Source: Eumeta japonica (lineage: Eukaryota; Arthropoda; Insecta; Lepidoptera; Psychidae). From it: a DNA stretch of 64,000 nucleotides. Below the pieces are notes generated by a model. It had not been told where the DNA came from, did no database searches, and was given only the letters and a program-made list of their open reading frames with translations. How positions within the stretch are numbered: the first letter of the stretch is position 1; each line of letters opens with the position of its first letter. Of this stretch, positions 23,216-35,175 are shown piece after piece. The position numbers and the translations under genes are program-made. Where the stretch lies: positions 62,001 through 126,000 of the forward strand of contig BGZK01001190.1 in the NCBI GenBank assembly GCA_005406025.1. The letters run 5' to 3'.

Positions 23216-24755
23216 GGCACATTGATTTAATTTAAAAAAGTAAGTAATATTTAATATTCTTACGAGTGAGGATCTATGAGGGAAAATGTTGTAGGCAAAT
23301 AGAATATTATGTATTGTCCGAACTAAATTGGTACGTAATGAATAAAATAAGACACCCAGAAAAACAGAAGGCATATATTCTGAAACACCAAATTACATTA
23401 AATCTCTATGGAACTATCTGGACGCTTGTAGTTGTTTGTACTTGGCTTGTGATCGCTCATTCCAAGTTAAAACTCCAGCAATTATACAGCAACAAATAAG
23501 TCGTAAGCATATCACGTCTGAGGTGTTTACAAAAACAAAATGTATTGCATCCTCAAAAATTCCATCTTAAAAATAAATACATTTAAAATAAACATAGGAA
23601 GCGGCGTCGTAGCTGAAAGTAGGGACTCATAGGGGGTTGTTCACAATTCTCAATATTTTTGTACTTTTAATTTATTTTTAGCTATTAAGAAAATAATAAA
23701 AAGTGAGTGGAATATTTATTATTATATATGAATATAAGAAAATAATCATCTGATAATTATACGCCCGTAGAAGCACACGGAAGATTATATGATTTTCGTA
23801 CAGTAGTAAAGATTTATTAGACGCGAGCCTTGATTGAAGACAGCAATTAAATAAATTTGTGTCCTCTACAAGGATCTTTAATTTGATCGCTCTTGCGAAA
23901 TCCAGTAAGTAGTCAGAAAATATAAATTGTATTATCCCGCTACTTACCGGAACTCCCGGTAAAAACTCTCTTTATATACACCGACAGGGTATTACAGTAC
24001 CCATGTTCCGCTGCTGAACATATACCTTTTCTCTCCACCCTGGCCTAATTGTTAATAAAGTCGCTGAAGATCGCGTGAATTACATGAAGCGTTTGTGTTC
24101 CGTTAGTGGTCTCGTTAATGTTTTCCTACGCCATTAAAACGACAAGGTGGAGGTTAAAATTCAAAATATAGACTGTGTAACATGGTAATGAGGAACATAC
24201 TACAAAATTGCAAAGACCATTCTTATACCGAAGTATTTCAATTATAAACTACTTAAATTGAAACACCGTTCAGCGCATAGTGACGGCATTAGATAAATCA
24301 GCTGTTGACGACTACTCACTTGACCAAAAAGGGTACAATAACTGTTTAAACATTTAAACAGATATAAAAAAGTATTCATGAGCTATTTTCAGCTTTTTCT
24401 ATAAAAAGACTTTATTAAGAAACATCCAGCTTTCAATATCATTCTCCATCTGTAAAAATTTTCAATAAGTATGGTACATAAGTTTCAAAAAACTTCTTTC
24501 CTGTTTCTGAATTTCGTAATCATACTTTCGTGAATTCACACCACATTTTAGATAAGATATATCTTGTCATCTAGCTACTTCCACTTACGTTTCTCGTGTT
24601 TAGATTGTTGAGGCATAATTAAAAAAATATTTTCCAGAAGAAACGATAGAATCAAACGTATACTTAAGAAAAAACAATAGATTTTCATAAATAAATTAAA
24701 AATAAAAATTTTTAAGTATAAGATTTTTGTTAACTTTCTAAAGGATTTTTTATTA
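23216..24755. other. AT-rich stretch, nothing recognised
   Basis: No coding similarity or transposon ends were found. The 77-codon frame at 23266-23499 (+) has a hydrophobic C-terminal part but no recognised family. Confidence 0.35.
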
Positions 24756-24759
24756 ACTC

Positions 24760-26795
24760 ACGCCTATTTTCTATAAAGTTAGGCAGAGAACACAAATTTC
24801 CACATAATACGATCTCTTATCCTTCTCTGATATACATCATTTTTTTCATGCTAACTCATTAACTTCGAATGCTTAAAATTTGGCCCTTTTTTAACATACA
24901 AGTGATTTGATCTACAATTAATTTGCTAGGCCGAACTTGGCGACTCTTTCGTCACACACCTTTGCTGTATAGATTTGTCTTGTCTGCCTACTTTTATTTA
25001 TCGGTTCCAAACGGTCAAACCATTGAAACACCTTTTTATTATCTAATCACTATATCTCCTTTCAAATCCTACCGTTCTTTGACATCATTGTTCCTACATC
25101 TATCTCTTAAAGACACTCCACACGTACTATGCAAAGATCGTATATCCACTGCATTGATTCTACTTTCGTTTTTCTTCTACCGTACCCTAATTTACTGGAC
25201 ATATGCGTAGAAACCCTAACTCCATAACTAAACTCGTTTCTCGTGTGACACTTTTGTTGTTCATAATAGAAAGCAAAGCCACTTTTTCTTCTTTATTTCC
25301 CACATTTACTCTATATTTCTATCATATTCACCGTCGTTTGCAAACAAACTGCCGAAGAAGATAAACACTTTCACTTGTTCAACACTCTCACTTTCTACAC
25401 TTATATAGCATTCAGTCTTTCAACCACCAACATCTCCGTTTTGGTGAGACTTACCTACGTACTTCTTTTCTGAATAAAATCATTAATTTTAGTTACCATC
25501 ACATACAACTCGCACGCCTACGGCACAAAGATTATTTGGTTGTACAGGACGGATTTAACAGACAGCTCATCCATTCTCAATCCACACGCATACTCTTTCA
25601 AATCATGTAACATCTATCCATAAATAGGTTGAATGGCCACGGTGACGTTGTCTACATCTCTGTCTGACGCCTTTTCGGATGTCAAAATAGTCAATGCTTC
25701 AGAGCCTGTATCAAAATAAATGGGGCATACATTTATTTTGATACAGGCTCTGAAGCATCTGTATATCAATTGTAGTGACTGCATAAATTTCCTATTCACA
25801 TCCATATATGGATAAAGTTTTCTATAGATCATTGCTTTTCACTCTATCATAAGTTTTTTCCAAATTTATGAAAGTGGAAAAGACTTTTTGGCTCTGCAAA
25901 AATATTTTCGTAATTTTTCGCAGAGATAAAATTTGGTCTGTACGTTCCATCCCTTTTCAAAATCTTACTTTTACAACCTAAATCTTACTTTGAATCTCAT
26001 TCACAATCCCATCAATAATAATTTTCATAGGCAGTTCGCCAACGACGCTAATTAAAGAAATAATAGGGCGGTGATTTGTGCAAGCCCACCGTGAGTCTTT
26101 CCTTTTATAGAAGAGTACAATGACGATTTTGTACCAGTCATTAAATACTCTACTGTGTTTCCAGCATTTACTAAAAAGCTCCGCACCACCCCACCGACCC
26201 ACCGCCTTTCAGTATCTCTGAAGAAACATTATCATATCCGGCAGCTTTTTAAAATTTTCATACGTTTTACTGCTTTCATAAATGCATCCATTATAACTTC
26301 AATTTAATTTTCCCCATCAATATTGTAATCATTTTCATCTTCAACTATCTGCATATGCTAAAAAAACTTCCGAAATAATTCTTCCAGCGCTCTTTGACAT
26401 GACTTCTCACTTTTAGAAAACATCATCCCTAATTATATTTTTACATGATGTTTGAAATTACTCTTGGCCTTTTTTACCACATTTCGGAAAAATTTTTGGT
26501 TTATCCGGAAATCATTCGAGAGTATTTTGTTAAAGCTTTCTTTTGTTCTATTTTTTCTTCTTTTACACATCCTTTAGCTCTCTTTTTTGCATCTTTATAT
26601 GCACTCTCTTTTAGCTTATATTTCAAAGACTTCATTTTTAACATTTTATACTTTACCTTTGCAGACACTAAATCTAATCATGCTTTCTTATTTACACCAA
26701 CTACGATACTTCCCACGCCACATACCTTTCTTGCTTTCCCTATTCAAACAAATCTCGTTACCTTCAACAATTCACTAAATTCTAAACGTTAATAC
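24760..26795 (-). mobile_element. Decayed LINE (pre-RT, RT and C-terminus)
   Basis: Minus-strand blocks in order from 26795 downwards: a lysine-rich pre-RT region (YKLKESAYKDAKKRAKG; 'W..EEVKKAW' style, about 26690-26580). Then AELFSKCWKHSRVFNDWYK, VIVLFYKRKDSRWACTNHRP and ISLISVVGEL (about 26180-26030), the RT fingers 'LFNKCWK.GRVP.DW..A.IVPLYKGKG...C.NYR.ISLLSVVGK'. Then FRACIKIN (about 25755) and a degraded 'VRQGCVMSPWLFN' near 25630. The C-terminal blocks include HSTCGVSLRDRCRNNDVKER, an LRWFGH-type region, KSIQQRCVTKESPS, and a tail with 'cagagaaggataagagatcg' near 24820 and an 'aaaataggcgtgagttaata' 3' end. The plus-strand frames in this interval are shadows. A mariner copy starts only 250 bp upstream of its 5' side. 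Confidence 0.82.
25694..25758. repeat. Perfect hairpin, 29-bp arms, 7-nt loop, inside LINE RT
   Basis: Arms 25694-25722 and 25730-25758 are exact reverse complements around the loop gggcata. On the minus strand the arm at 25730-25758 encodes the expected RT peptide FRACIKIN. The other arm is an inverted copy of it, in place of the expected sequence before the 'RQGCVMSP' motif. The simplest reading is a local template-switch (snap-back) mutation in a dead LINE. Confidence 0.9.
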
Positions 26796-27045
26796 TGTTT
26801 GATTTCACCAAAGTTACCGTTCTGTTGCTCTACATACTTATTAAAGATTCATCGTATGAAATATAATTAATTGAATTAATATTGTTTTTATGATGGTTAC
26901 ATAATATTCACGTGCCATTATAAGTTTTCGTGTTATGAAGTGACTTGAACATAATAAGCGTTTTCTCGCAAACTTTTAATATTCTGCTTCTCCTTTCCAT
27001 TATGTAAAATATTTTTCTCTAATTTAACTTATCTTTTTGTAAACT
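26796..27045. other. AT-rich gap between LINE and mariner
   Basis: It may be further decayed LINE sequence cut by the mariner insertion. No motif supports a call. Confidence 0.3.
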
Positions 27046-28381
27046 TTAGACCTTTAAAACTTTTCGGTATTTTATAAGGTGATATAATTTTTTAGCTTCA
27101 CATGTGCGCGTGCATGAGCTAGTTCAATCGTAAAACCGATATAATTATAATATATTTATGCCATTTTTCTCAACAATCTATTGTCATTTTGCAGGTATTG
27201 CCATAATCCCATTCCAGTGGAAATTTGAGGACTTCTGATCAAAAAAACTGCGACAAGTAAATTTGACGATCCTCTTTTGATATTAACTTAACTCAACCTA
27301 AAGAATTCTAAAGATACCGAAACAGGTAAAAGTCTGAGGTTATAAGCTCAGAATTATATGGTGAATGCATTTACATTTTCTAACCAAGTTCTCAATATTT
27401 GCTGAGTGTTTAAAATGTGTGTGGTTTGGCGTTATTATGGTGAAAAACCATACGCTTCTGCTGATCAATTCCAGTCGTTTCTTCTCTACTTCTCGCTTAA
27501 GTCTCATCAGCTTTTAGTAGTAAACGTCCGAATTTATGATTTTGCTCGACGGTAAAAGCTCATTATGAATTTTCCAATCCTTTCATTCAAAAAAAACAAA
27601 AAAGCTCTTTCAATCCCACCAAACACATGGCATTAACTTATTACGAGTCAATCCCGATATAGTCTATGGAACTTGCTCGCCTTTTAACCATGACCTTTTT
27701 CTCATGTTTTTATCGTAGGTAATCCATTCATCACCATTTTTAATCTTTTCAAAATAGTTTCGGTTTCATTATATTTCAATAGAAAATCGCAAATGAGTAT
27801 AGAATTCATTACATTTATTTCAGAGGACTCGTGTGGGACCCAAGAATCGAGTTTTTTTGTATACCCAGCTTTTTTTTAAATGGATCAAAACTGTTTTGTT
27901 TTGAATCCTCAGCTCTTCAGCTATGTCGTAAAAAGTAATATGCCGATCTTGCTCTACTTTTTCCAAACTAACGTCAACTTTATCTGTAATATGTTGACCA
28001 GAGCGAGGTTCAACTTAAACGTTAAAATTACCGTACTGAAAATGCTTGAACCAGTTTTGAGCTTCTCTTACCGCACACTGCATTAGATTTACAAACGTCA
28101 CCAATTTTTTTTAGAGGCGTGTATAGCATTTTTCCCTTTTTTATAATACAACTTTTAAATATATCGAATTTCTACATTAGATTCACTCATTTCGGTTGAC
28201 TGAAAAACAATAGAATAGTAGCGGGTCACCAATTTTAATTTTAATTTTTCTTTTTTTTTAATGTCATCTATTTAATATTAAAACTAATGAACACACAAAC
28301 AGCACAAGCAAAGTTGCAGCAAAGAGATTTTACTGCAACTTTTTACTTATAAAATACGAAAGAGCTCTTTCACCAACCTAA
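27046..28381 (-). mobile_element. Mariner-like element, copy on minus strand
   Basis: The right end (5' end of the element) reads inward 'ttaggttggtgaaagagctc' then 'tttcgtattttataag'. The left end reads 'ttagacctttaaaacttttc' then 'ggtattttataagg'. The two are degenerate inverted repeats of about 35 bp. A TA dinucleotide follows the right end. The length of 1,336 bp is normal for mariner. Its 5' leader, coding region and 3' end align in order with the 43.7-45.0 kb element, so they belong to one family in opposite orientations. Confidence 0.85.
27150..28190 (-). pseudogene. Mariner transposase relic (DD34D)
   Basis: The frame starts at ATG 28190 with MSESNVEIRYI, the typical N-terminus of this mariner group. 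Separated by frameshifts and stops come an SKKIGDVC-type block, EEL.IQNKTV-like and DSWVPHE-like blocks, and a CDFLLK..NETE.ILKRL-like block. Then come the first catalytic region (a degraded 'TGDEWITYDKN'), a 'VMVKRRA' block, and HHNNAKPHT near 27440, where active copies have H(Q/H)DNA(R/S)PHT. The second catalytic aspartate is read as asparagine. The C-terminal part continues to about 27150, matching the plus-strand copy. It is inactive. Confidence 0.83.
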
Positions 28382-29124
28382 TATTTTAAAATGGTGTTTA
28401 ATCTAAGTCTAAGAGAAAATCTAAAGCAACTGGAATTATTTCAAATATCGTATATCTCAATTTTATCAGTTGACTTACTTAGAAATTGGATTAATTTAAT
28501 GTCATATTGAAGTGGAAGATATTAGTAGCAAATGAAAGAGAAACTAAATTTTAAGCATTTTGAATGATGATATTTGCAGGCGTACATTCTGCAGTCAGTG
28601 GAGAATGATAATTACCTTTAATGGGTATTTGACGAGTACTGTAAATTAAAATTATTTAATAAGTGACCAATTACATTTTATAAACTAAAAAAAAAATAAA
28701 ACTAACTTATATTAATTTACAGATATTAAAAATTTGCACAAAGCTTATCCAGCTCAACGATTGATTTTTAAATTGTGGTACTTTTTGATAACTCGAACTG
28801 GATTTCAATCATTCGATTTATTTAGAAGTTATTTAGTAAAATATCGTTTGTAAATGTTTCTCCGACATCTGCCTAAAATATTAAAATGTGTTAATTCTGC
28901 TTGAGGTATAAGGTCTAAATTATTTTAAGCAATAAAGCTGATTAGTTAGTGAAATTGATCAGTCAAATATTTTGAAATAATGAGAAGAAAAATCTGAAAA
29001 TTCCGTTTTTAGAAGCCTGATTCAATAATTGAATTAAATTTTCGTTCTAGTTTGAATTCTAAACTGAGTTAGACTCCCGAATTATGCTAATCAGATTTAA
29101 AGCAATCGGTGCTTCGGTGCTGAT
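28382..29124. other. AT-rich stretch, nothing recognised
   Basis: No supported feature. Confidence 0.35.
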
Positions 29125-29270
29125 CCTTCTACACGCACACGCACAATGACAAAAAGATAAACTTCACCGTAAAACAAATTCTTAAGCTACTTAGAATCTC
29201 AAAACGTCGATATCTGATAAAAAAAAACGATTTTAGGAAATAAATATGGAAACGACAAATAGCTTAATTT
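29125..29270 (+). repeat. Second copy of the 'atctcaaaacgtcga' repeat
   Basis: It has the same order as the copy at 3.06 kb: CA-rich head (acacgcacacgcac), then 'aatctcaaaacgtcgatatc', then an A-rich run and 'cgattttagg'. It is shorter and more diverged. Confidence 0.58.
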
Positions 29271-30413
29271 TTGAAGATTTTAAATTTTCATAATGGAATA
29301 TTAAAAAAGTAAGCGGTCACTAACAGACATTTTAGATAGCACGTAAACATTATCAATTGGTTTTACATGAATCAGTCCAACTCTGGCAAGTTCTTAAAGA
29401 TTTCTTAACTGCTCAGCTTTTTTAATAATTCAAAAATTTGTTAAATGTAGTATGAACATCTCTAAGTTCACAAAATCGTATTTAAATTCATACGAACAAT
29501 CCTAATGAGGTGCACGCTATGAATTTGGAAAAGCAATTAATTTCGTATATACCAAAATGCACATTTATGATTGAAAATTTTTCTGTGTGTGATTTCAGTA
29601 AGAATTCATATTTCAAATGCTATACGTAATGCTTATATCTCGAAGGATCCTGAAACTTATACAGAAAGAAAGCTCTGAGTTATATGAAATGTATCTTCGA
29701 AAAAGTATATTAAGATTTTTAGTTAAATATATTTCAGATATAGTTCTATCCACATTTACGATTGTAAAAGCAAGAGAATAGATCAAGATTGTGGTTTTAT
29801 CGCTCGTTCGAAAATAAAAAGAAATATCCTGGCCGCTAGCTATTAAGAAATAGCAAACCACCTGAATAAATTCATTCTACGCTAAGTTATTACATTATCA
29901 AATTAATGGACTTAAGAAAATTTATATAATTATAGTGACATACTAATTTCACTATATTTCTAACAGTTTTATTATTACAGAGATATATTCGGAGCTAAGA
30001 TACATGTAAAGAGTTTTCATTTTTAGGCAGAATGTTTTGTATGAGAGATAATTTCTTTTTTTCTAGTTCAAAACACCTATTGGCTGCCACAGAAAGTAAT
30101 GATGAAAATATTAATATATATACGTACGTTATTTATTATAATTTAAGTTGTAATTATAATCAATGTGCATGAGATATGTGAAACAATAAATTTATTTAAA
30201 TATAATCTAAATATAGGTATTCATTCTTATTATAAATAATTTTTTTACATTATAATTATTATACTTGTTTATTTATATGATAAATAAATAAGTATAATAT
30301 TTGAGACATCTAATACACATCGGTTATATGACAAATTCCATTATTATTTTTGGTGAAATTATTTTTTTCAGAAACGGTATATACAGCTGTAATACTTTCT
30401 TTCAGCCGGAAGA
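29271..30413. other. AT-rich stretch, nothing recognised
   Basis: No supported feature. Very AT-rich between 30100 and 30360. Confidence 0.35.
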
Positions 30414-30532
30414 GCACTGCCTCCCCCTCCGCACCGCACGACCCACAATGCAGTGTTATTCTTGAATAATTGATAACGAATACAACCTACACAACACCGG
30501 ACTGCGCAGCAGTGCGGTGCGGTAGGGAGTGC
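30414..30532. mobile_element. GC-rich foldback element (MITE-like, about 119 bp)
   Basis: The left side reads gcactgcctccccctccgca, ccgcacgacc; the reverse complement of the right side reads gcactccctaccgcaccgca, ctgctgcgcagt. The shared core is 'ccgcaccgcac' with matching 'gcact' ends and an inner 'gcagt'. These inverted arms flank an AT-rich centre of about 50 bp. The arms are far richer in GC than the surroundings. No clear target duplication is visible. I do not recognise the family. Confidence 0.6.
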
Positions 30533-30769
30533 CTTTTTCGTCATCTCAGGCCTCGATAGACTTGAATTTGAAAATGAATATTGCCTCTTTTCTTTCACTG
30601 ACATTCAACAGCCGTTTCATACAAGCTCATCTTTTCAATTCCTTGAAATTTGACTGTTATTTAATATGCTACCGATTTAGTTTGCGTAAGATTTTCTAGG
30701 ATACCTTTTGCCAACCCCTGTAAATTGCGAATGGAACATTCGCCCCTATACACTACATTTATCAGTCTA

Positions 30770-31140
30770 TTTTCATTAATTTTTCCGAATGGTTAAGCCC
30801 ACCGCACCGTACCTTTTCCTAACCAGACCGTTCTCTGACATTACTATGGCTATATTTATCCTACGAATTCTCGTAGTGGATGTGAAGTGTTTACTTGACA
30901 TCTACTATGCTGGGATCGCATCTCACCTTATTCATTCTACTGGAGCTTATACAATTATACAACTATAATGAATAATTGTAGTAAAACATTTTTTAATTCA
31001 CAATAAGTGAACAAGGCAAGGCCCGTTTCAGTGTCTCTATCGTGTTTTTCCTCACATATATATAAACTAACCAAACAGGACAAACTATTTCACTTCTTCA
31101 ACTCTTTAACCGTTATAACACACCGTAGAAAATATTTATC
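30770..31140 (-). mobile_element. LINE fragment related to the 24.8-26.8 kb element
   Basis: The plus strand carries 'accgttctctgacattacta', 'ctactatgctgggatcgcat' and 'cttattcattctactggagc'. These parallel 'accgttctttgacatcattg', 'gtactatgcaaagatcgtat' and 'gcattgattctactttcg' at 25.07-25.17 kb. A further match, 'aactatttcacttcttcaac', parallels 'cactttcacttgttcaacac' at 25.37 kb. Order and spacing agree, so this is a second fragment of the same or a related LINE, minus strand, covering the C-terminal half. Confidence 0.6.
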
Positions 31141-31374
31141 AAAAAACAGTTTTTAACTTAGGGACACTGGCTGTGTTTTATTTCGGGTATCTTTGAAATA
31201 CCCGAAAAAAGTTAGGGTTTTTAAAAGACGCATTTTCCATTTCAAAACCAAAATTTTCCCCAATATTTTTTTATAAGGAAAATTAAAATATTTTGTCAAT
31301 TTGTAAAATAAACTTATGTAAAATAAAGAAAATTGTGGCCGCCTTTTTGACGCTTTATAGAAGAAAAGTGCTGG

Positions 31375-31615
31375 AGCTAGAAGAAAATTAAGAAAATAGG
31401 CGAATTACATATGAAAAGATTCAGCAAATACTGAAGATTAGATCAGAAAGTGTGCATAAAATTCTACTTATAGAGGATAGTTTACAGCTAGGTACTGCAC
31501 AAACTAACACAAGCTAGAAACAGATTCAGTAGAATGGTGCCGTGACACGATAGTAAAATTTAAAGTGAGCTCCTCTTGAATCGTTTAGATATTGTTATTG
31601 GCACATTGCAACTGC
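31375..31615 (+). pseudogene. Mariner transposase relic, 5' part (split)
   Basis: Plus-strand blocks RRITYEKIQQILKIRSESVH, KILLIED and then DSVEWCRDTIVKF fit the mariner DNA-binding and linker region ('RRITYEQIE..LGIGSGSVH.IL', 'RVEWC..M..KF'). The relic stops at the left end of a hAT-like element. It belongs to a different mariner subfamily from the 27 and 43.7 kb copies. Confidence 0.75.
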
Positions 31616-32388
31616 TAGGGTTGACATCCAAACCTATAATAAAGTACCCTACTTTATTTTCGACTAATACACCATAAACTTTAAAAAAAAAAAAATACAC
31701 AAAAATAATTCGAGTCTTTACTGTGATTTGAAACAAAAAAACACTTTTGCGTAATTACCTAACGTTTATTGTTATGATAAATTAAAACATAAAACGTACT
31801 ATTAACATTGATCATAATTCATTACGAAACGGGAGATGTCAGCACTGTCGACATCAATTATTAATGATTATAATTAGTTCCTATTAGGTTTTGTCGAAGA
31901 TAAATTATAGATATTTGTATCAAGTTTTTGGTTGTTACCAATGATTTTAATAGTGATATAGCAGTCACACCTACGAAAGTTAAAATAATAAAATGTAGAT
32001 TATAATAAGGAATTAACTCAACGGGTATAAAAACTGTGATAGGACTAAGAGGGATCTTCAAAATATGCCAAACGTGAAATGTTGTATGAAAAGAAAAAAC
32101 CTGAAATTTCCATATAAAAAAAAATTAATTATTTAAAGAATTATTTTTTTTAGATTATAAAAAATATATTTATTACTTTAATTTTTTTTAGGTTATGAAT
32201 CTTAAAGATTCAAATAAATAAAAGCTTAATTCGTATTTATGAAGCTTTCGAAAACAACAAAATTATGAATATGCGCATAAAGCTTAGAAATTATGAATTT
32301 AACACAATAAAAGCGTAAATATATTTTTTAATTGATTTTTACTTACTCAGAGGATTAGAATTTTTTTCAAGAAAAGCTGGCAACCCTA
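31616..32388. mobile_element. hAT-like non-autonomous element inserted in a mariner relic
   Basis: The left end tagggttgacatcc and the right end (reverse complement tagggttgccagc) resemble the ends of the 8.78 kb MITE. The 773-bp AT-rich body has no transposase similarity. The two halves of one mariner lie on either side. The flanking 8-mers (gcaactgc and gaagcaag) do not match, so the target duplication has decayed or was lost. Confidence 0.58.
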
Positions 32389-32510
32389 GAAGCAAGATGC
32401 TGCATCTTGAAAACGCGCCCGTGCATTCGGAATTCAAAATAAAGGCCTTGCTAGACAGCACACCAATCAAACTTATGGGTTACCCTTATTATATGAACAC
32501 AAATACATAT
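32389..32510 (+). pseudogene. Mariner transposase relic, 3' part (split)
   Basis: One frame reads MLHLENAPVHSEFKIKALLD and continues STPIKLMGYP. This corresponds to 'LHHDNAPVHS..KVK.FL', 'IPLM.HPPYSP' of mariner, the region of the second catalytic aspartate (read here as E). It continues the 31.375-31.615 kb relic after the inserted element. The intervening catalytic core has been lost. Confidence 0.72.
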
Positions 32511-32889
32511 TTTAATGATAAGTACCTACCATTTTAAATCCATGTACATGCGTCCCGTATCGGCCTCTGATTAGATCGTTATTACCGATATATGAAAATT
32601 GGGGATATTAAAACTTGTTAACGAACTTCGGTTAGAATAGCTTTTGTTAAATTCGTTCAATTCTGCTGCTATTTTACTAATTTTCGAGTAACGTTTACAA
32701 AGTTAGAGACGAGACATACAGTTAAATTTAATATATATCATAAAGGAAAACTCATAAAATCATCCACAACGCAAATTTAAATATCTATTTCCTAATATCC
32801 CACAATATAGATTATCTGAAAAAAATTATCCCTTAAATTTCTCTCTCGCATTTCCTATGAGATACCCGCTTACACGATTTCATTAAAAA
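32511..32889. other. AT-rich stretch, nothing recognised
   Basis: No supported feature. Confidence 0.3.
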
Positions 32890-32992
32890 CAGTTAAAAGA
32901 TGACGAAGTTATAACGCTGCGACACGCTGATGGAAAGACGGGTAGACAGGAAGAAAGGTTCATTTTCTGCATTTGGTTACGGAACCCCTAAA
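32890..32992 (+). repeat. 3' end of a dispersed lepidopteran-type repeat (family C)
   Basis: The block 'gctgatggaaagacgggtag', 'acaggaag' is followed by 'ggttacggaacccctaaaag'. The pair 'gacagac(g/a)ga..' plus '(t)acggaaccct' is the standard 3' end of the repeat that starts 'ccggccaag..gtcagactcgg' (see 50.64 kb). A similar end lies at 63.89-63.97 kb. Confidence 0.6.
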
Positions 32993-35175
32993 AGCTGAGC
33001 TGTCATCAAGAAAACGTTTATTATAGAACAAACATAAGACTTTCTCATTCTCTTAATATTAATGTGCGATAAAAACAATTACTTACCAACTACGTGCGTT
33101 AAACGTATTAAGAATACTTAGCAAATTTACATGTAAATGTACTTGTTTGAAATTTAATAAGTTATCAGTGTTTGGTACTAAAATATGCCATGTTTTTTTC
33201 TTACTTTTATATAAAACACATTATTAAACAATATTTAATTGTACACAAGAAGTCCAAAAATTATATAAACAATAAACATGCACTGTTATATAGAAACGAC
33301 CAAAAATTTTGCCATAACTTATATTTTACGTGGGCTTCCAACGATTTAATCGTTCTTCAAATACAGAGATAAAGAAATGAATGAACCAACCTTTATAAAA
33401 AATATTTTTTACATTTCAAAGAAAAGCATAATTTATTAAAATAAAACCAGTTTTTTTGGCGAGTAATAATTAACATTTTTTTTAGTAAAAGAATCATTGC
33501 ATTATAGAAGTACTTAAAAAAGTATGAATGTAAACTAATACGTATACAATAATGAAATGTCATTTTAAAAAAAATTAAAACCCTTCATCTAATTCGTCGC
33601 TGTCGTGGTGGCGTTATCCTTTGGTAATTATGCATTTCATATCATATGTGTATTGATTTTAATGAGGTTTTTTCATTCGAAACGATAGACAAGGTTATTA
33701 TTTACAGAATTAGTAGTAGATTTTATTTACAAAAATAAACACACCATATTTATACACTTACGTCACAATCAAAACAGAGCCGTATTTATGATTTCAAATC
33801 ATTCAAGGCGGCTTATTCTAGATAATTTCTATGTTATTGTAAGCATGAAACGAAATCAAATTAGAAACTGTAAATTGCTCCGCCCACAAAAACAGATTAC
33901 CTCATTAAATAATTCATTTCGGTCTCACGCCATGCAAATCAACGCTGAAAGCGATAGCGCCATTACATCTCATAGTGTATGGTTTATTAACGAGTTCGCG
34001 GGGCTCGGGCGTTTCAATTATTCATGTTATTTTCTCGCTTCCACGAAATAGAATTTAGCCGAGAGTATGTAATTTTCCTGGGTAAGAATGTTAAATTACT
34101 CTTAAAAACACTCCCCTCGAGTGAGCCGCCGAGCGAGAGGGTTCAACTTCCGTCAACTATTTGATGTAACTGACGCTATTACGAAAAAACAAGTTGTTTC
34201 GTCAAATTCAGAAGCGATAGGAGTCGAAGTAAAGCCAATCGACACGCAATCCTTAAGTGTTCTGAAACATATTCTTTAGATGACAGAAATTTAAAATAAT
34301 CATAAAACAATCATAGCAATATTGTTACTGAAACTGAAAACTGAAATACTTGACAATGAAATATTATTAATGAAATTTCATATTGGTCGTTGAAAATCAT
34401 TGAAGGAGGTTTAACGAAATTGGCTCACAACTGTCACAGCCAGCTTTCTCGGAGTGGATTTAGTCTGGAATCACATCACTAAAGAAAGTCGGTGAAATAT
34501 AATGCCACGTTAATAACAATGACTACCTGCACGGGAATTTGGGACTCAGGAATTCGATGGTTTTAACAATGAATATACGAGGATCTTTGTAAATCCTTTG
34601 CTATCACCTTGCATGTGATAGAACAAATAGATGTTGTATTAGTATTATGGTCCTAAACTCTTAATGAACTGTTAAGTTCATAATATGAATATATAAGATT
34701 TTAATTACAACTTAATACGAGTTCACGCAAATTTCATTTTAATGCATTTTCAACTTAATGACAAACATATTTATCTTGCAGCACAAATAGCAATTTTCGT
34801 CTTCTATTTATAGTTCACACAACTTTAAAAGGTCACCACCGTTTTGTACTATGATGGTCTTAAAACATTTTTTTTAAATATTTCTTGGATTTACTATGAT
34901 TTTTACGTTAATAAGGAAAATATTCGTGATTGGATTTAAAACCCATGCTCAAATAAGTAACCATAATCTAAATTATTATGTATTATAAAAAAAGATTAGG
35001 TCAACATTAGGTTTTAATCATAGCTCTTTATTTTTTATGCGTTTGTAATAAAAATGCACTATTTCATAAAATATAGCAAAACTTTAACTGTTTTGCACAT
35101 TTTAATGTATTTTAACCGTTTTTCATAAAAATCTCTTGCACTCAATTCGACCTTTACCCAGCTTCTATTAGAAAA
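32993..35175. other. Unrecognised; one less AT-rich patch
   Basis: Mostly AT-rich. The patch at about 33850-34150 contains an octamer-like 'atgcaaat', 'ctcgggcgtttcaatta' and CpG-rich words near 34120 (gagccgccgagcgagagggt). It lacks transposon signs and could be regulatory. The 87-codon frame at 33788-34051 (+) crosses it, with no recognised family. Confidence 0.3.

Noticed and set aside
23072..23374. 100-codon minus frame
   Set aside because: It is largely the translation of TA and GT microsatellites (repeated IY and TH pairs).
26445..26792. 115-codon plus frame with hydrophobic residues
   Set aside because: It is the shadow of the minus-strand LINE pre-RT region (lysine-rich on the coding strand gives phenylalanine and leucine on the other).
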